From assembly GCA_025331445.1 (NCBI GenBank), contig JAIWNE010000097.1, positions 1-64,000 of the forward strand: DNA of 64,000 nucleotides, given 5' to 3'. Every line of letters starts with the position of its first letter. The first letter of the stretch is position 1. The position numbers and the translations under genes are program-made. The notes under the pieces were generated by a model, which saw only the letters and a program-made list of their open reading frames with translations, searched no databases and was not told the DNA's origin. Source of the DNA: Blakeslea trispora. Lineage: Eukaryota; Mucoromycota; Mucoromycetes; Mucorales; Choanephoraceae. Shown here in pieces: positions 26,877 through 39,081 of this stretch.

Positions 26877-27318
26877 TAAGTACTTTTAATGTTGAATAAA
26901 CAAGTATTTGCTCAGTTAATATCATACTCTGGAAAGATATCTTATACCAGAATTTACAGAATTTTAGCATTGTTCTGAGGTATAATCTTGAAAAAAAAAT
27001 CATCCATTTTTACCCTTATGTAATTAACCTTGAATTCGTCCAAGATCTTATTGTTTTGAAAAATCTTCTTTTCCTTGTTTTTCTCTCAAAATCGCATCTT
27101 TAGCCGTCATAACCTTGTTCACTTCCTCATGATTATATGTTTCCTTTACCAACACGTTGATTAGTGTTGATCGGCTCAAAATGTACAAGACTACTAACTT
27201 TTAAGCTATTCTTTGTCGCTGTTAATTGAGTTTGAATAATAGAAGGAAAAACCTCTTTAAATCTCAAACTAAAAGTTTTTTTTTTTTTTACTCTTTCTGT
27301 TAACAAAATAAGACAACT
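26877..27318. other. intergenic promoter region of the Hsp40 gene
   Basis: 442 bp without coding signal. It holds T-rich runs just upstream of the Hsp40 ATG and a probable 3' end of the ESCRT gene (AATAAA near 26893). Confidence 0.5.
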
Positions 27319-28895
27319 ATGGCGATAGAGACAAGATATTACGATATTCTCGAAGTTTCCGTAGACGCTTCAGATAATGAAATTAGAAAGGTACTTTGAA
27401 ATAGACACCATAATGTTTTGTCATAGTTTTCTCTAATATGCTCTTTTATTTTAGGCTTATCGAAAGCTGGTAGCGTCGCATAAAAAAAAAAAGAAAATTT
27501 AAAGAAATGCCACTGATAACCCTCAAATAGGCTATGAAATATCACCCTGATAAAAATCCTGATGAAGGTGAAAGAGTAAGTCCTTTAGAGATAGCATGAC
27601 AGAATAAAGAAAAACGAGAAAATTTTTCACTTATGCTTTATTTTAAAGTTCAAGGAAATCTCGCATGCCTATGAAATCCTGTCCGATCCCGATGCTCGCG
27701 CCAGTTACGATCAGTTTGGTGAAGACGGACCTGGTGGTGCCGGTGGTGGTGGATTTGGAGGCATGTCTGCTGACGACCTTTTCGCCAACTTGTTTGGTGG
27801 TGGAGGCGGTGGTGGATTTGATTTTGGTGGTGGAGGTGATTTTTACTACGGTTCCGGAGGTGGTATGCCTCGTCGTCCCCGTAAAGGTGAAAACATGAAA
27901 TATCCTTTGAACGTGACTTTGGAAGACCTCTATCTTGGTAAACGTACTAAATTAGCTTCCTCCAAGAACGTCATTTGTTCCAACTGTGATGGGTAAGTTT
28001 GAAGAAGGGGTAAATAGAAATTGATGGCATGACTGATATTGTCTACTTGTAGTAAGGGTGGTAAGACTGGTGCTACAAGAAAATGTAATGCTTGTAAGGG
28101 TCGTGGTTTTCAAGTGGCTATGCGTCAAGTTGGTATGGGTATGATTCAACAGATGCAAGTACCTTGTCAAGAATGTGATCATACAGGTGAAATCGCTAAA
28201 GACCGTTGTAAGAAGTGTAAAGGCAAGAAGGTGACAGAAGAGAAGAAGATCTTGGAAGTCTTTATTGAAAAGGGTATGGAAGATGGTCAACGTATTGATA
28301 TGAAAGGTGAAGGCGATCAAGAGGTAAAAGACCAAAAAAAAAGAAAAAAAAAAAGCGGGACACTTATGCAATCCAATAGCCTGGTATTGAACCTGGAGAT
28401 GTCATTTTGGTCTTGAATCAAAAGGAACATGCTACCTTTACTCGTAAAGGTCAAGACTTACTTTGTAAGGTCAAGATCAGTTTGACTGAGGCTTTGTGTG
28501 GATTTGACAAGGTCATTGTGACTCATTTGGATGGCCGTGGTATTCATGTGAAGCACCCTGCTGGTAAGGTGATTCGACCTGGCATGGTAAAGCGCATTCC
28601 TCATGAAGGTATGCCTACCTACAAGCGTCCTGACAACCGTGGTGATTTATTTATTCAATTTGATGTCGAGTTCCCCTCGGATGATTTTGCTACTGCTCAA
28701 CAACTGACTCAGCTCGAATCTATTCTGCCTAAGCGTGCCTCTGTGCAAACACAACAAGAGATTGTCGATGAATGTAGTCTGATGGATGCCAGCCTAGATA
28801 CCTTTGGTGCTAACCAACAATCTCGAAATGCTTACGATGAAGATGAAAGTGATGAAGAACAAGGTGGTGGAGGTGTTCGTTGTGCTCAACAATAA
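27319..28895 (+). CDS. YDJ1: type I Hsp40/DnaJ co-chaperone with farnesylation motif
   Basis: Six exons: 27319-27390, 27455-27469 (15 nt), 27531-27575, 27649-27992, 28053-28323 and 28380-28895; 420 residues. The J domain has YYDILEVSVDAS and the essential HPD in KYHPDKNPDEGE. A Gly/Phe-rich linker follows, then four zinc-binding repeats (CSNCDGKG, CNACKGRG, CQECDHTG, CKKCKGKK) and a substrate-binding C-terminal region. The protein ends in CAQQ, a CaaX box of the farnesylated type found on Ydj1/DNAJA proteins. It should stimulate cytosolic Hsp70 ATPase and deliver clients, partly from membranes. The J domain is split by three introns, one on each side of a five-codon exon. Confidence 0.93.
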
Positions 28896-28985
28896 AAGTA
28901 GATTTCTTTTAGAATATGTATATGACTTTTTTTTTAATGATAATAAAAGAAACAAAGTGAGAATTAAAGAGACAATTTGGGCTTT

Positions 28986-29551
28986 CTAGTAATCGTCATC
29001 TTCTTCTTCATCATCATCATAAGGATCTAATTGATTACTACTATAATTTTGGCGTGGTGGTGAAGGAGACCGGGAATCATTTCTCTGTGTTCTGGCCCGT
29101 TGTGATTGAAGTTTCTTTTGTCTGTTGACTTCCTCACATGCATCAATCCAAGCTGAGTAAACATCGACAGGCTCATCCAAGTCTATAAGCCGAAATAGTA
29201 AGAAAAAAGAAATGCAAAGTCATGTTGATTTAAGCTTACAAGTAATTGTAGTTTGCCAATTGACATCACATATTTTACACGTCAAAATACCCACTTTGTT
29301 TTGTTGATCACTAAAGCAAAGAAATTAAGCTTTTTTCTTTTTCATTCGTTTTCCTCATTCTTGGATTGAAACTTACATTTTGCATTCAATACTACTTTCA
29401 TGGTTACAAAAGAGACAATTGAAGGATGTATCGAGCTTTTCCTTGAGCTTCTTTTGAGGCTTTCTCTTTGTCTTTCTTTTACCCTATCGTATAATCGCGT
29501 TTTATCGTTTTAGTTTGCCTGACGTCTAGTTTTGGTTATTCCACTTACCAT
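28986..29551 (-). CDS. ELF1: transcription elongation factor Elf1 (ELOF1)
   Basis: Four exons: 29551-29549 (the ATG alone), 29483-29377, 29310-29240 and 29182-28986; 125 residues. The sequence opens MGKRKTKRKPQKKLKEKLD, the basic N-terminus of Elf1, followed by a four-cysteine zinc ribbon (CLFCNH and CKICDV) and YLDEPVDVYSAWIDACEEVN, the conserved core. The C-terminal tail is Ser/Arg then acidic (DDDEEEDDDY), as in many fungal homologues. Elf1 binds RNA polymerase II and helps passage through nucleosomes and transcription-coupled repair. The gene converges with the Hsp40 gene across 90 bp. Confidence 0.92.
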
Positions 29552-31054
29552 ATTTATGTATCAATAAAAGAGAAAAAGTGGAAGAAAAGAAGAAAAATAG
29601 TAAAAAATAATTTTCTTGAATCTACTTAAATACACACCTCTTTTGGCAAACTATGCAAATAAGTGTCACTAGGCTACACTGCTTTGAATTAAAAAGCGGA
29701 CAAATAAAAATGCATTTCTGGAAGGAGGCAAAATTGGTAACTGTGTCCAACAACATGAATAACAATTCATTCAACGCATTTGGTAATCGCTTTAGCTGTT
29801 GCTTGCGCTTTTTCGAACGTGTACACTTAATTTCCTAATGCTATTGTACAAGAGCTTACCATAAAAAACCAAATAAAAAAATTTGAATTAATTGCCATCG
29901 ACAAGACTCTTCAACCCTTTCCAACAGTATAGCCTTCTTGTAGCAACATAAAGAGGCAATGGCCATGCTTCAATAATGTTATATGTATTTATTTCAAGGC
30001 AGAAAAAAAAAAGCAGGATGGCAAACTACTAAAACGCTTTTTTCTTTCTGAGTTATTACATGCCATAATGATTCTGCTTTTGTACCATATTAACGTACAG
30101 TTTAGTGTGGGCTTCATTACTGTCATCATTACATGGCCTTGAGGTAACTGTGTTTCTTGAATGATGTTATTAAATATATCAGTTGAATTCTTTTTATCAA
30201 AAGCCTCTTGAGCACCATTAAAGACTGACTGTAATGTAGTTGTGTTTGCATTGGAAAGACTCTGTCGCGTTCAACTAATCATAAGCCAATTTACTTTTTT
30301 ATGTATCGGTTGATGTATAGTACATGAATCTGCTAGAGATACAGGCAACCTCGAGATAAATCTATGAATATTCATCCAATTCAAGGCTCGTAAGAAGCTC
30401 TGCTCTAGTCAAATCGATGCTGATACAGTCTACAAGGTTTATGAATACAACCACAAACAAAGGCATTCAGCATAGCTTTGGATTTTTGGAAACCAATATA
30501 ATATTTCAATCAATCAACTTTTCTGTCTTTTGTACTTCATTCTCGGTCCTGTTTTTCTCTATGCCTCTTCTTTGAGCATGTTATGCTTTTGCCATCTTAG
30601 CAATATAACGCCCTGACAGTTTTTTTGAGATCTCTACAGCAAGTAATTTTAATCTTTCGTTTTTAGTATCACCTCTCTGTCTGTATTTGGTACTAGTTTG
30701 ATTTACTTTTTTCATTCATCGATATCTATGCTTGTTTTCTTACTCCTCCAATTTGAATTCAATTTCTTTAAACGACCTTAGTTTGAAACGAGTGAGCCGT
30801 AAGGAAAAGGAACGATGATCTGTCATAGCAACATGTTGCTTTTTGAGACTTTTCCGGCTAGAGAATTGCTTCAATGCTCCCAAATGTAAATGACTTTGAC
30901 AAAAAGGTAATCTGGAAATAAATTTTTGGCCTGTCTGTCTGAATCTAAAAGGGGTGTGTCGAATTCAGGAAGAGTGGCTTAGATCCGACTTTCAAAGAAA
31001 ACCCTAAGCGTCAGAAAATTTTTGCTCTGTCTCTTTATTTATCTGAACCACAGT
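29552..31054. other. intergenic region with a possible coding relic
   Basis: About 1.5 kb. On the minus strand around 30262-30010 a frame stays open for roughly 80 codons and reads protein-like (for example QSVFNGAQEAFDKKNSTDIF) before a stop, but it lacks an ATG at its head and I do not recognise it. The remainder is AT-rich; the right end is the ribosomal-protein promoter. Confidence 0.4.
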
Positions 31055-32096
31055 ATGTCTACCTTCGAGAAGGTAATGCTCATTTTCACGACAAAGAGAG
31101 AGAGAGAGAGAGAGAGAAACGAGGAAACGTTTGCTTTTTTATGTGTGCATCATCTGACCTTTTATGTTTTTATAGCAATTGGTTATTGATGGCAAAGGTC
31201 ACTTGCTCGGTATGTTCATCTAAAAAAAAATTAAAGGGAAAGGGACAGAAAAAAAAAACTGACATTTCTTTAAAGGTCGTCTTGCCTCTATCATCGCTAA
31301 GCAAGCCCTTAACGGTCAAAAGATTGTTGTTGTCCGTTGTGAAGAATTAAATGTCTCTGGTGAATTCTTCCGTAACAAGTGTATGTATGCATTTTAAATT
31401 TGACACTGTCAAAATCAACGCGTAAACCAACATGAGCATATACATACATGCACATAGTTCTATGAGCATACTTTGTTGTATAATCAGGATCAGGAACGAA
31501 TGTATATCATTTGATATTCAGACGATATTGTTGTTGCGATATTGATATACACCTGTCTTGTGTGTGTATGTGTGTGTTTGTCTTGGAAGAAAAAAAAAGG
31601 GTGATGGATTAGAATTGACTGATCCAGGTAAATTTAATTTATAGTGAAGTACCACGCTTACCTTAACAAGCGTTGTCTTGTTAACCCCACTCGTGGTCCC
31701 TTCCACTTCCGTGCTCCCTCTCGTATCTTGTACAAGGCCATCCGTGGTATGATCCCCCACAAGACTTCTCGTGGTGCTGCCGCTTTGGACCGTATCAAGC
31801 TTTTCGAAGGTGTCCCTGCTCCCTATGACCGTGTTAAGCGTATGGTCATCCCCGATGCCCTCCGTGTCCTCCGTCTTAAGCCTGGTCGCAAGTACACCAC
31901 CATTGGTCGTATCTCCCACGAAGTTGGTTGGAAGTACCAAGATGTTGTTGCCAAGCTCGAAGAAAAGCGTAAGGCCAAGTCTGCTGCTTACTTCCAACGC
32001 AAGACTGCCCTTGCTGCCATCCAAAAGAAGGCTGTTGAATCCAAGGCTGATGCTCTCAAGGAAGTCAACTCTTCCATTGCTGCTCTCGGTTACTAA
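31055..32096 (+). CDS. RPL16: 60S ribosomal protein uL13 (L13a/L16)
   Basis: Four exons: 31055-31072, 31176-31209, 31276-31380 and 31645-32096; 202 residues. It begins [20 protein letters not shown], and continues [40 protein letters not shown] and a Lys/Ala-rich tail, all diagnostic for eukaryotic L13a/L16. It is a structural protein of the large subunit. Codon use in exon 4 is strongly biased to C-ending and AAG codons, unlike neighbouring genes, as expected for high expression. The 264-nt third intron is several times longer than the others. A GA repeat lies in intron 1. Confidence 0.96.
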
Positions 32097-32572
32097 ATGC
32101 TTTCTTTTCCTTCCACTTACAAATAAATAAATATGTGTTGTATCATATCAAATCTTGATTTTTTTGAAAGTACAGTTATTTATCCTAAATCTCGATCAAT
32201 TTCCCCTATTGTTTTTTTTATCGCTTAATAATAATGGAGTTTGTCAACAGATTATACAATGATTGTAGCGAGACACTTTTTTTTTTATCAATATCCAGTT
32301 ATGCCAGACAACAAATGGAAGCTAAGAGCTTTTTGGATGATATTCAATTGCGATGAATTAAAGCTTATGCTAAGCAAAGTAAAGCCTTTTTCCCTTGTCC
32401 TTATCCTCAAGGATTCATATTATGTTATCCTTTCAAGCAACCATACACAACCTCTAATAAGACACTAAATACCTTTCTTTGAGTTTGAAAAAGGTCAATC
32501 AATCAGTCATCTAGTTACAATCGTTACCAAAAGTATAAGAGGGAAAATCAACAAATAAAGAAGCATATATGT
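32097..32572. other. convergent intergenic region, no gene seen
   Basis: 476 bp between two convergent genes. An AAATAAATAAAT stretch at about 32120 is a likely polyadenylation signal of the ribosomal-protein gene. A short frame starting at 32233 can be read but is not recognisable. Confidence 0.5.
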
Positions 32573-33266
32573 TTATTTTGCTGAATTTAATCGACCGCAT
32601 TTTTTACAAACACGAAGTTCTTCCGTTGTAGCAAACTTTTCGATAATTGGCTTCAGTTGAGTTCCCAAATCAACACAATGAAAAGATTCTTCATATACAA
32701 TGTGTCGACATGCTTCATTTTCACAGTACCATCTCAAGGTGTCTGTTAAAAAAAATCTGATGATTAACCATCTTCGGACATTCAAAATGTAAAAGATTTA
32801 CCAATATGCTGTGGTAGACGAACTCTTTCAATGACAAGACCAATTGTGTCTTCATAACGAACAGGATTATGAGGCGTGTTTGCTAGAGTAGAGGCATATT
32901 ATTAGAAAAGGTGGACGAAGAGTTCAATTTTTTTTCTTAGCATACGAGGGAGAAGAAACATGTCTCCTTCTTGAACATGAATATCTTTAAATTCACCGTC
33001 GTCAACAACCTTGATTAGTAATTGACCTTTGACTTGATAAAACCATTCCTGATATAGGCAAATGTGTTACTGTGAGCTTCATGTCTACCATCAGTTTCTC
33101 TAACCTCTGTTTCATTAATGTGATAGTCGGTACGCTTATTAGGCCCTCCTACTACCATCACTAATGTATCGTTTCCCTTAAACAAGATAGAGTTGTTGAC
33201 TGGTGGTTGAAGTTTGTCAGAGTTCTCTGCAACCCACTTTTGAAAATTGATAGGAGGCGGTAGCAT
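32573..33266 (-). CDS. BNA1: 3-hydroxyanthranilate 3,4-dioxygenase
   Basis: Four exons: 33266-33105, 33048-32946, 32882-32802 and 32742-32573; 171 residues, the normal size. The cupin fold is marked by [18 protein letters not shown] (iron ligands His49 and a following Glu), GDMFLLP and NTPHNPVR (third ligand His93). The C-terminus carries a rubredoxin-like CENEAC plus CKKC metal site present in fungal and bacterial forms. It cleaves the ring of 3-hydroxyanthranilate to give the quinolinate precursor in kynurenine-route NAD synthesis. An upstream in-frame ATG at 33335 would add a hydrophobic extension not seen in the family, so I use 33266. Confidence 0.93.
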
Positions 33267-35253
33267 AATATATGAGAGTATGTGTGTATGAACAAAAGTA
33301 AAAGAGTAAAGAAAGAGAGAGAAAAGGGCCCCCAAATGAAAGGTGTTTGTAAAATTTATGCTGGTTGCCTTTTAAATACTCTGACCCCCTTTTTTTTAAG
33401 AGGGCACATAATCGTTTGAGTGCTGAGTTTAATCATTATCAAGTAAGCCACCTACACTCTATTCATGCAAAACTAAGTCATAGACATCGTTATACAGTCT
33501 CAATTCCAAGTGTCAATCAGTGGATTCCGATATTTCTATGCTTGAATAGACATAGTGCACACATACTATACACTTAGACGTACGCTTCAACGATTTAATT
33601 TTCGTTTGCATATTTGTTTTTCTCAAAAACACCATAAGCGAGACTCCTCTCTGAGCCGAAAAAAACACAAAATAGTGTTATTATATAGATGGTATCTAGT
33701 TCTGACACATACTGAGCTACAACAAGACCTTTAACAAATAAAGCAAACAGCAAATGTTTCTTGATTACTTTTGTAGTCTACAATGATAGATGCCTCAATG
33801 TTAAAAAGATTGCTGTTCTAGTAAAGGAGTACGATAGGTAGCTACCCATTCATATACTTGTTCAATAACTGAAAGATGGTTACCAAGCGACCATTCATGA
33901 TTCAGCTATAGACAAATACGTCATGTTAAGACTATAGAGTATACCTCAATAGTGATGATTCTGATGCATTTAATATTGATTTCCGTAATAGACCGGAAGA
34001 GAAATTTGACAAGCTCAGTTTTCATATGGGCCGAGCATTGACAGGAGATCCAATAAAAAAAAGTCTATCTTATTCGCTACAAGAAATATCTCAGTGCTAA
34101 AATTAACTTTTTTACATTTTTAGGAAAAGATTTAGAAATGATGAATTCATAGTAGAAAGGGGGTGGTTTTAGCAAGCTGACTAACCTTATGGTGTGAGTA
34201 ACAAGAAAGGCTGGGATTAATTCAATGAAATGCCAAATATGCTTTAATTGATTCAACAACGCTACCTTACAACAAAGTAGCAGAAAGAATCAAGCTATTT
34301 GAAAATGATGGATTGATTAATTTAATTCTTTATGAGCATGTTGCAAAGGATTATTTTTGCAAATCAAGCCAAGTGTAGAGAGTCAGAATAGAGCAATCAG
34401 GTCTTGAGAGAGTTTAATTATCTCGAAATTCCTCTTTGTTACAAGACTCAATTAATTATAATTCCAAGTTCATTGACAATGATAATGAATTAGAGCAAGA
34501 AGATTTATGAGCACCATTTGTATGCTCTAGTGTACTGTAATTCAGCACACAAAATATACAAGCACTAACAAAGTTTTAAAACACATTGCTTGAACTATTC
34601 AATTAAGTAGAAACCAAACAATGTTGTTTACTACAAGCTAAAGCAGTAATTTCGGTTGTCTTTTTGGGAAAACGAGCACTTAAAGATTAGGAAAAATTGG
34701 ATTATTTTGGGAATGCATATAGATTGGCAAGTAAGATGAAAACCATAGTAATATGAACGCTTTATTGGTTTCTGTTTAGTATACTATAATCAGGAAAAAA
34801 AAAAGTACAAAAATGCCCTCCTTCCTGTGCTTGTGACGACTTTTACTATTAGCTGTTTTCTAGCTCCGGTAAGCGTTTGAGTAAGGTTTACAGCAAAAGA
34901 GAGACAGAGACAGAGAAAGAACACTAGAAAATAATAAAACCGCCCCCTTCCTTCCAATCAAGTTTATTGGTCTTTTTTTTTTTCCTTTTTTTTTTTCTTT
35001 CTTTCTTTCTCTTTTTTTCCCTCTTTTTTTCTTTCTCTCCTCTCTTTTTTCCTTTTACAAGTTAAAAGAAACTCACGGTAGAGTATGCTACGGTTGACAA
35101 CTACATTTGACTTATCGATTGATATAGAATAGCAGCCATATCCAACCTAATAAGAGAAAGAGAGAGTTATACATAAAGTGATCAAGTATATATCAATCTA
35201 TATACACACACACATAGAGTATCTCTTTTTCTTTTTCAGTAATTCCAGCAGCT
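33267..35253. other. intergenic region with pyrimidine-rich promoter
   Basis: About 2 kb. No gene recognised in the left 1.6 kb. From about 34970 to 35065 the plus strand is almost pure T/C, and then leads into the Set2 gene; this is probably its promoter and leader. Confidence 0.5.
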
Positions 35254-38200
35254 ATGCAAAGTGCTGATATTAGGCTAGTGTATGTTGCGTATGTATAATA
35301 CATCTGTTGTTCGTGTGTCATGGCAACTTACTTTTTTTTTTTCTTGTTAGACCTTCTAAATCACTTGCACTTGAAACCAACAGTTTAGACTATAATACAC
35401 CAGAAGAACAAGGTCACCGAAATACAAAAGGTAATGGAAAAAACAACAGAAATAGGATGAGCTTCTAAAGGAGTTTTTTTTTTTTTTTTTTTTTTTTTTT
35501 ATTTCCTTACCCTATAGGCATTCCTGGAGATTACAATGTAGACATGGCATCAACCGACCGACTTAACCTGGACGCCTTCAACAACCTCACACTCTCTCAA
35601 GCCGATCTCGATCCAACTTACGATGATGACGATGAAGAGGATGTCGAGTCATTGGCCTCTCACTTGAAGGAACAAAAGAGTGAAGAACCAGATGACAAGT
35701 CTGAAGATCATGTCCAACTTCCTTCAGCTACTGCGGATGCCATGGAAACATATGAAAATATTACCGAGAACATCTATTGCGGATCAGCTACGGGCAAATC
35801 CATTGCAGAAGAAAGTATGCCTTGTGAATGTAAATACAGACCTGAAAAAGACAATCCAGATGCTGCGTGTGGAGACGATAACCATTGTATCAACCGAATG
35901 ATGTTTATGGAATGCATGGTAGACGATTGTCCTTGTGATCGTTATTGCCGTAATCGCCGGTTTCAACTAAGACAGTATGCTCGTGTGGATGTGATTCGGA
36001 CAGAAATGAAAGGGTTTGGTCTAAGAGCCTTGACTGATTTGCCGGCCAATGCATTTATTATGGAGTATATTGGCGAGGTCATTCCGAACCACGAATTCAT
36101 TCGTAGAACAAAGCAGTATGAGGCAGCTGGACTTCAACATTATTATTTCATGACACTTAAAACGGATGAAGTAAAGCACACACACACATAGAAAAGAATG
36201 AAAGAGAGAGAGAAAGAAAGCGACAGAAAGGCTCTGTTTTCTCTCTCTCTTTTTTTTTTCTTGATAGTTTATAGTGATTTCTTTGTTATTTATTCTCTTT
36301 CTTTTTTTTTCTTAGATCATTGATGCAACAAAAAAGGGTTGTTTGGCTCGATTTATTAATCATTCATGTAACCCAAACTGCGTTACTCAAAAATGGGTTG
36401 TGGGTAAGAATATGCGCATCGGTATCTTCACAAAGAAAGCAATCCAAGCTGGTTCAGAATTGACATTCGATTACAAGTTTGAACGCTATGGTGCTGTAGC
36501 ACAGCCTTGTTATTGTGGTGAACCTACCTGTAAGGGTTACATTGGAGGCAGTCTAAAGAACAATCATGATTCTGCAAAGCCCTCTATGGTAGATGGTTTG
36601 GATGAATCAGGTCATATTCATAGTGATGATGATGACGACGAAGATGACGATGAAGATGAAGAATCAGATATAGACAACTCAAGTGATGAAGAGAGTGAAC
36701 ATGATCACCATGAAGGCTTTGAGAACAAGAGACGAACAAGGCGTGGTAGAGGAAAGTCCATCAAAGACGAAGCAGTGACATTGACACAAAAGAAGATGCT
36801 CAGAAAGATCCATCGACGTCGAGCCTCTGAGCCCTTACAGGATCCTCGTGAAGTACAGTCATTCGTGAAGCGTATGTTGGATTCAGTCGGCAAATCACAT
36901 CTTGTCATCAAATTGCTTCAGCGACTTGAATTAACGGATGTTAGTTCACCTGAAGGAAAAGAAGTGTTGAAGAAATTCGTTCGTCTACATGGCCTCAAGA
37001 TGCTCAAGTTTTGGCTGGGTGAGTGGAAGAGTGACTCTGCCATCTTGATCAAAGTGCTCCAGGTCTTGTCCCGTCTGCCCCTTGCCAACCGAAACGGACT
37101 CGAGGACTGTAAGATGATGGAATTGATCAGTAAGCTAGAAGGACATGAGGATCCTGAAATTCAACAATACGCTACTCAACTCATTCAAAGCTGGAGCCAA
37201 CTCAAAAGCGTCTACCGTATCCCTAAGCGCTTACCCACTGAATCCTCTAGTAAAATACGTCGTCGAGCTCACCTTACCGGCAACAACGAACAGGACGAGG
37301 TTAACTCAGAGGTCTCAGATAGTTTCTCTCGTTATGATTCGAGTCGTGAGTTCTTTGATCCTGATGATGACTATTTTGAGTATCTCTCGTTGGATGTGAC
37401 TGCATATGAAATTCAATGGAAGATGGAGTATCCACCTCACTCTGTCATTCCAACAGCACCTCGAGCAATGATGGATGCTTACCTCAAGAATGGTCACTAT
37501 GGTTATGCCCGTGCTTCTCCTATCTGGCCATCCGCCTATCATCCTGATGATACCCATTCTATAGCAGCAGAGGAAAGCCATGATCGATCCGCCTATTCTT
37601 CACCTTACCATAAGCCTTCCACCACAACACCTCATGCACTAGCCACTGCCTCTGTATCATCCAAAACAAAAGAGAGTCCTTCTTCAGGCAATGCATCACC
37701 CAAGTTACCACTCCATTGGCGTTATGCTTATGCTGAAGATGGAACCATCTACTACTATAACAGATTGACAGGCAAGACACAATGGCAGTGTCCAGAGGAG
37801 CGCGTGAGTTCAATTGAAGGTGTCAATCAATCTGACCTAGAGGATTTAGTAGAGAAAGCGATTCAAGATACTGAGAACAAACGAAAGTTACGGAGCGAAA
37901 GTCCTGCTGTTTCTCTCTATAGTGGTCATGAATCCTTGAAGCCGTCCCTTGTGTCTTCTGCCTTGGCTCGTTCAAGTGAGCAGCATGCCTTGGATGAGAA
38001 CGAACTGAAGAAAGAAGTAGGCAAGATTGTGACAAAATACTTGAGTGCTAAACAAAAGCAGTTGTGGAATGGAGACAAGCATTTGTTTAAGGAATTGGCT
38101 AGAAAGGTAAGAAATGTTGTATGGTAGTTGGATGGTTTTTGGGGCTGAATCCTCGCTATTTAGATGACACATCATATTGTGGATAGAGAAATTCAATCTT

Positions 38201-39003
38201 CGCGTAAAATACAGACCATGAATAGCAGTATACGAACCAAGATTGAGAAATTCATTGACACACATGGTCCTGACCTTGTCATTAAAGTACAGCGCAAACG
38301 AAAACAACGACCCATGTCAAAAGAGACACCCATATCTGATTTAGCTAAATTTGAAAGAGTGACACCCCCTTCCTCCTTAAATACAGAAGTCCTCACAGGC
38401 TCACCTGCGAAACGTGCTCGAACTGAATCCATTGAATCAAACCTGATGGAAGAAGAAGATCGATTTTCGACTGGTGCTCCCTCTGATCTGACCCCTATGG
38501 CAGAGCCTAGTGTTCTATCGCCATTGGCCACCAAGCCTATCACTGACACGCACACCAAGGGCTATTATTACTCGCAGCGAGAAAGCAGTTTGACAGCAAG
38601 TAATAACAGCAGTCGAGCTGGTTCTCCTTATCGTGAAAAAAATGGTCATGATTCAAGCCGTGGTGGTTATGGTCGATCATCGCACTATTATAATAACAAT
38701 CATCATCATTATAACAACAATAATAATGGTTATCATCGTTCATATCATCATCCACATCATCATTCTCACCATTATCACTCTTCACCGCATCACCATTACC
38801 ATTCTTATCACTATACACGCCATCACCGCCCTCGCCACCCACCTTCTCCTTATCACCGTATGCGCTATAACAATAATAATGATAATGGTGGCAACAGTCG
38901 ACGATCATCACCACCACCACCTCATTCGCATTATTACAGTAGGAGTTCTTCCAGACGAGGCTCATTATCTGACGAAGACTTAGACAGAAGAAGATGGGAT
39001 TAA
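35254..39003 (+). CDS. SET2: histone H3 lysine-36 methyltransferase Set2
   Basis: Five exons: 35254-35279, 35351-35430, 35518-36170, 36316-38106 and 38164-39003; 1129 residues. An acidic N-terminus is followed by an AWS domain (PCECKY through CPCDRYCRNRRFQ, about 135-180), a SET domain (GFGLRALTDLPANAFIMEYI, then RFINHSCNPNC and LTFDYKFERYG) and a post-SET CYCGEPTCKG near 320. A WW domain (HWRYAYAEDGTIYYYN) lies near 716 and an SRI domain, which binds the phosphorylated polymerase II tail, at about 812-895. The last 100 residues are His/Asn/Tyr-rich and then Arg/Ser-rich. It should deposit H3K36 methylation during elongation. Exon 1 is placed by a perfect GTATGT donor at 35280 and phase. Confidence 0.93.
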
Positions 39004-39081
39004 CTTAATTTGTATATCATTCTTTCATTTTGTAAATATATTAAAAAAAAAAAAAGATAATGTTGTCAACAACCATTTTAT

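Noticed and set aside
31518..32024. 168-codon minus-strand frame
   Set aside because: Antisense of uL13 exon 4; its openness follows from the strong codon bias of the ribosomal gene.
33267..33335. Upstream ATG extending the dioxygenase by 23 residues
   Set aside because: The extension is hydrophobic and not part of this cytosolic enzyme family; the ATG at 33266 gives the standard N-terminus.
38540..38965. 141-codon minus-strand frame
   Set aside because: Antisense shadow of the low-complexity His/Asn-rich Set2 tail.
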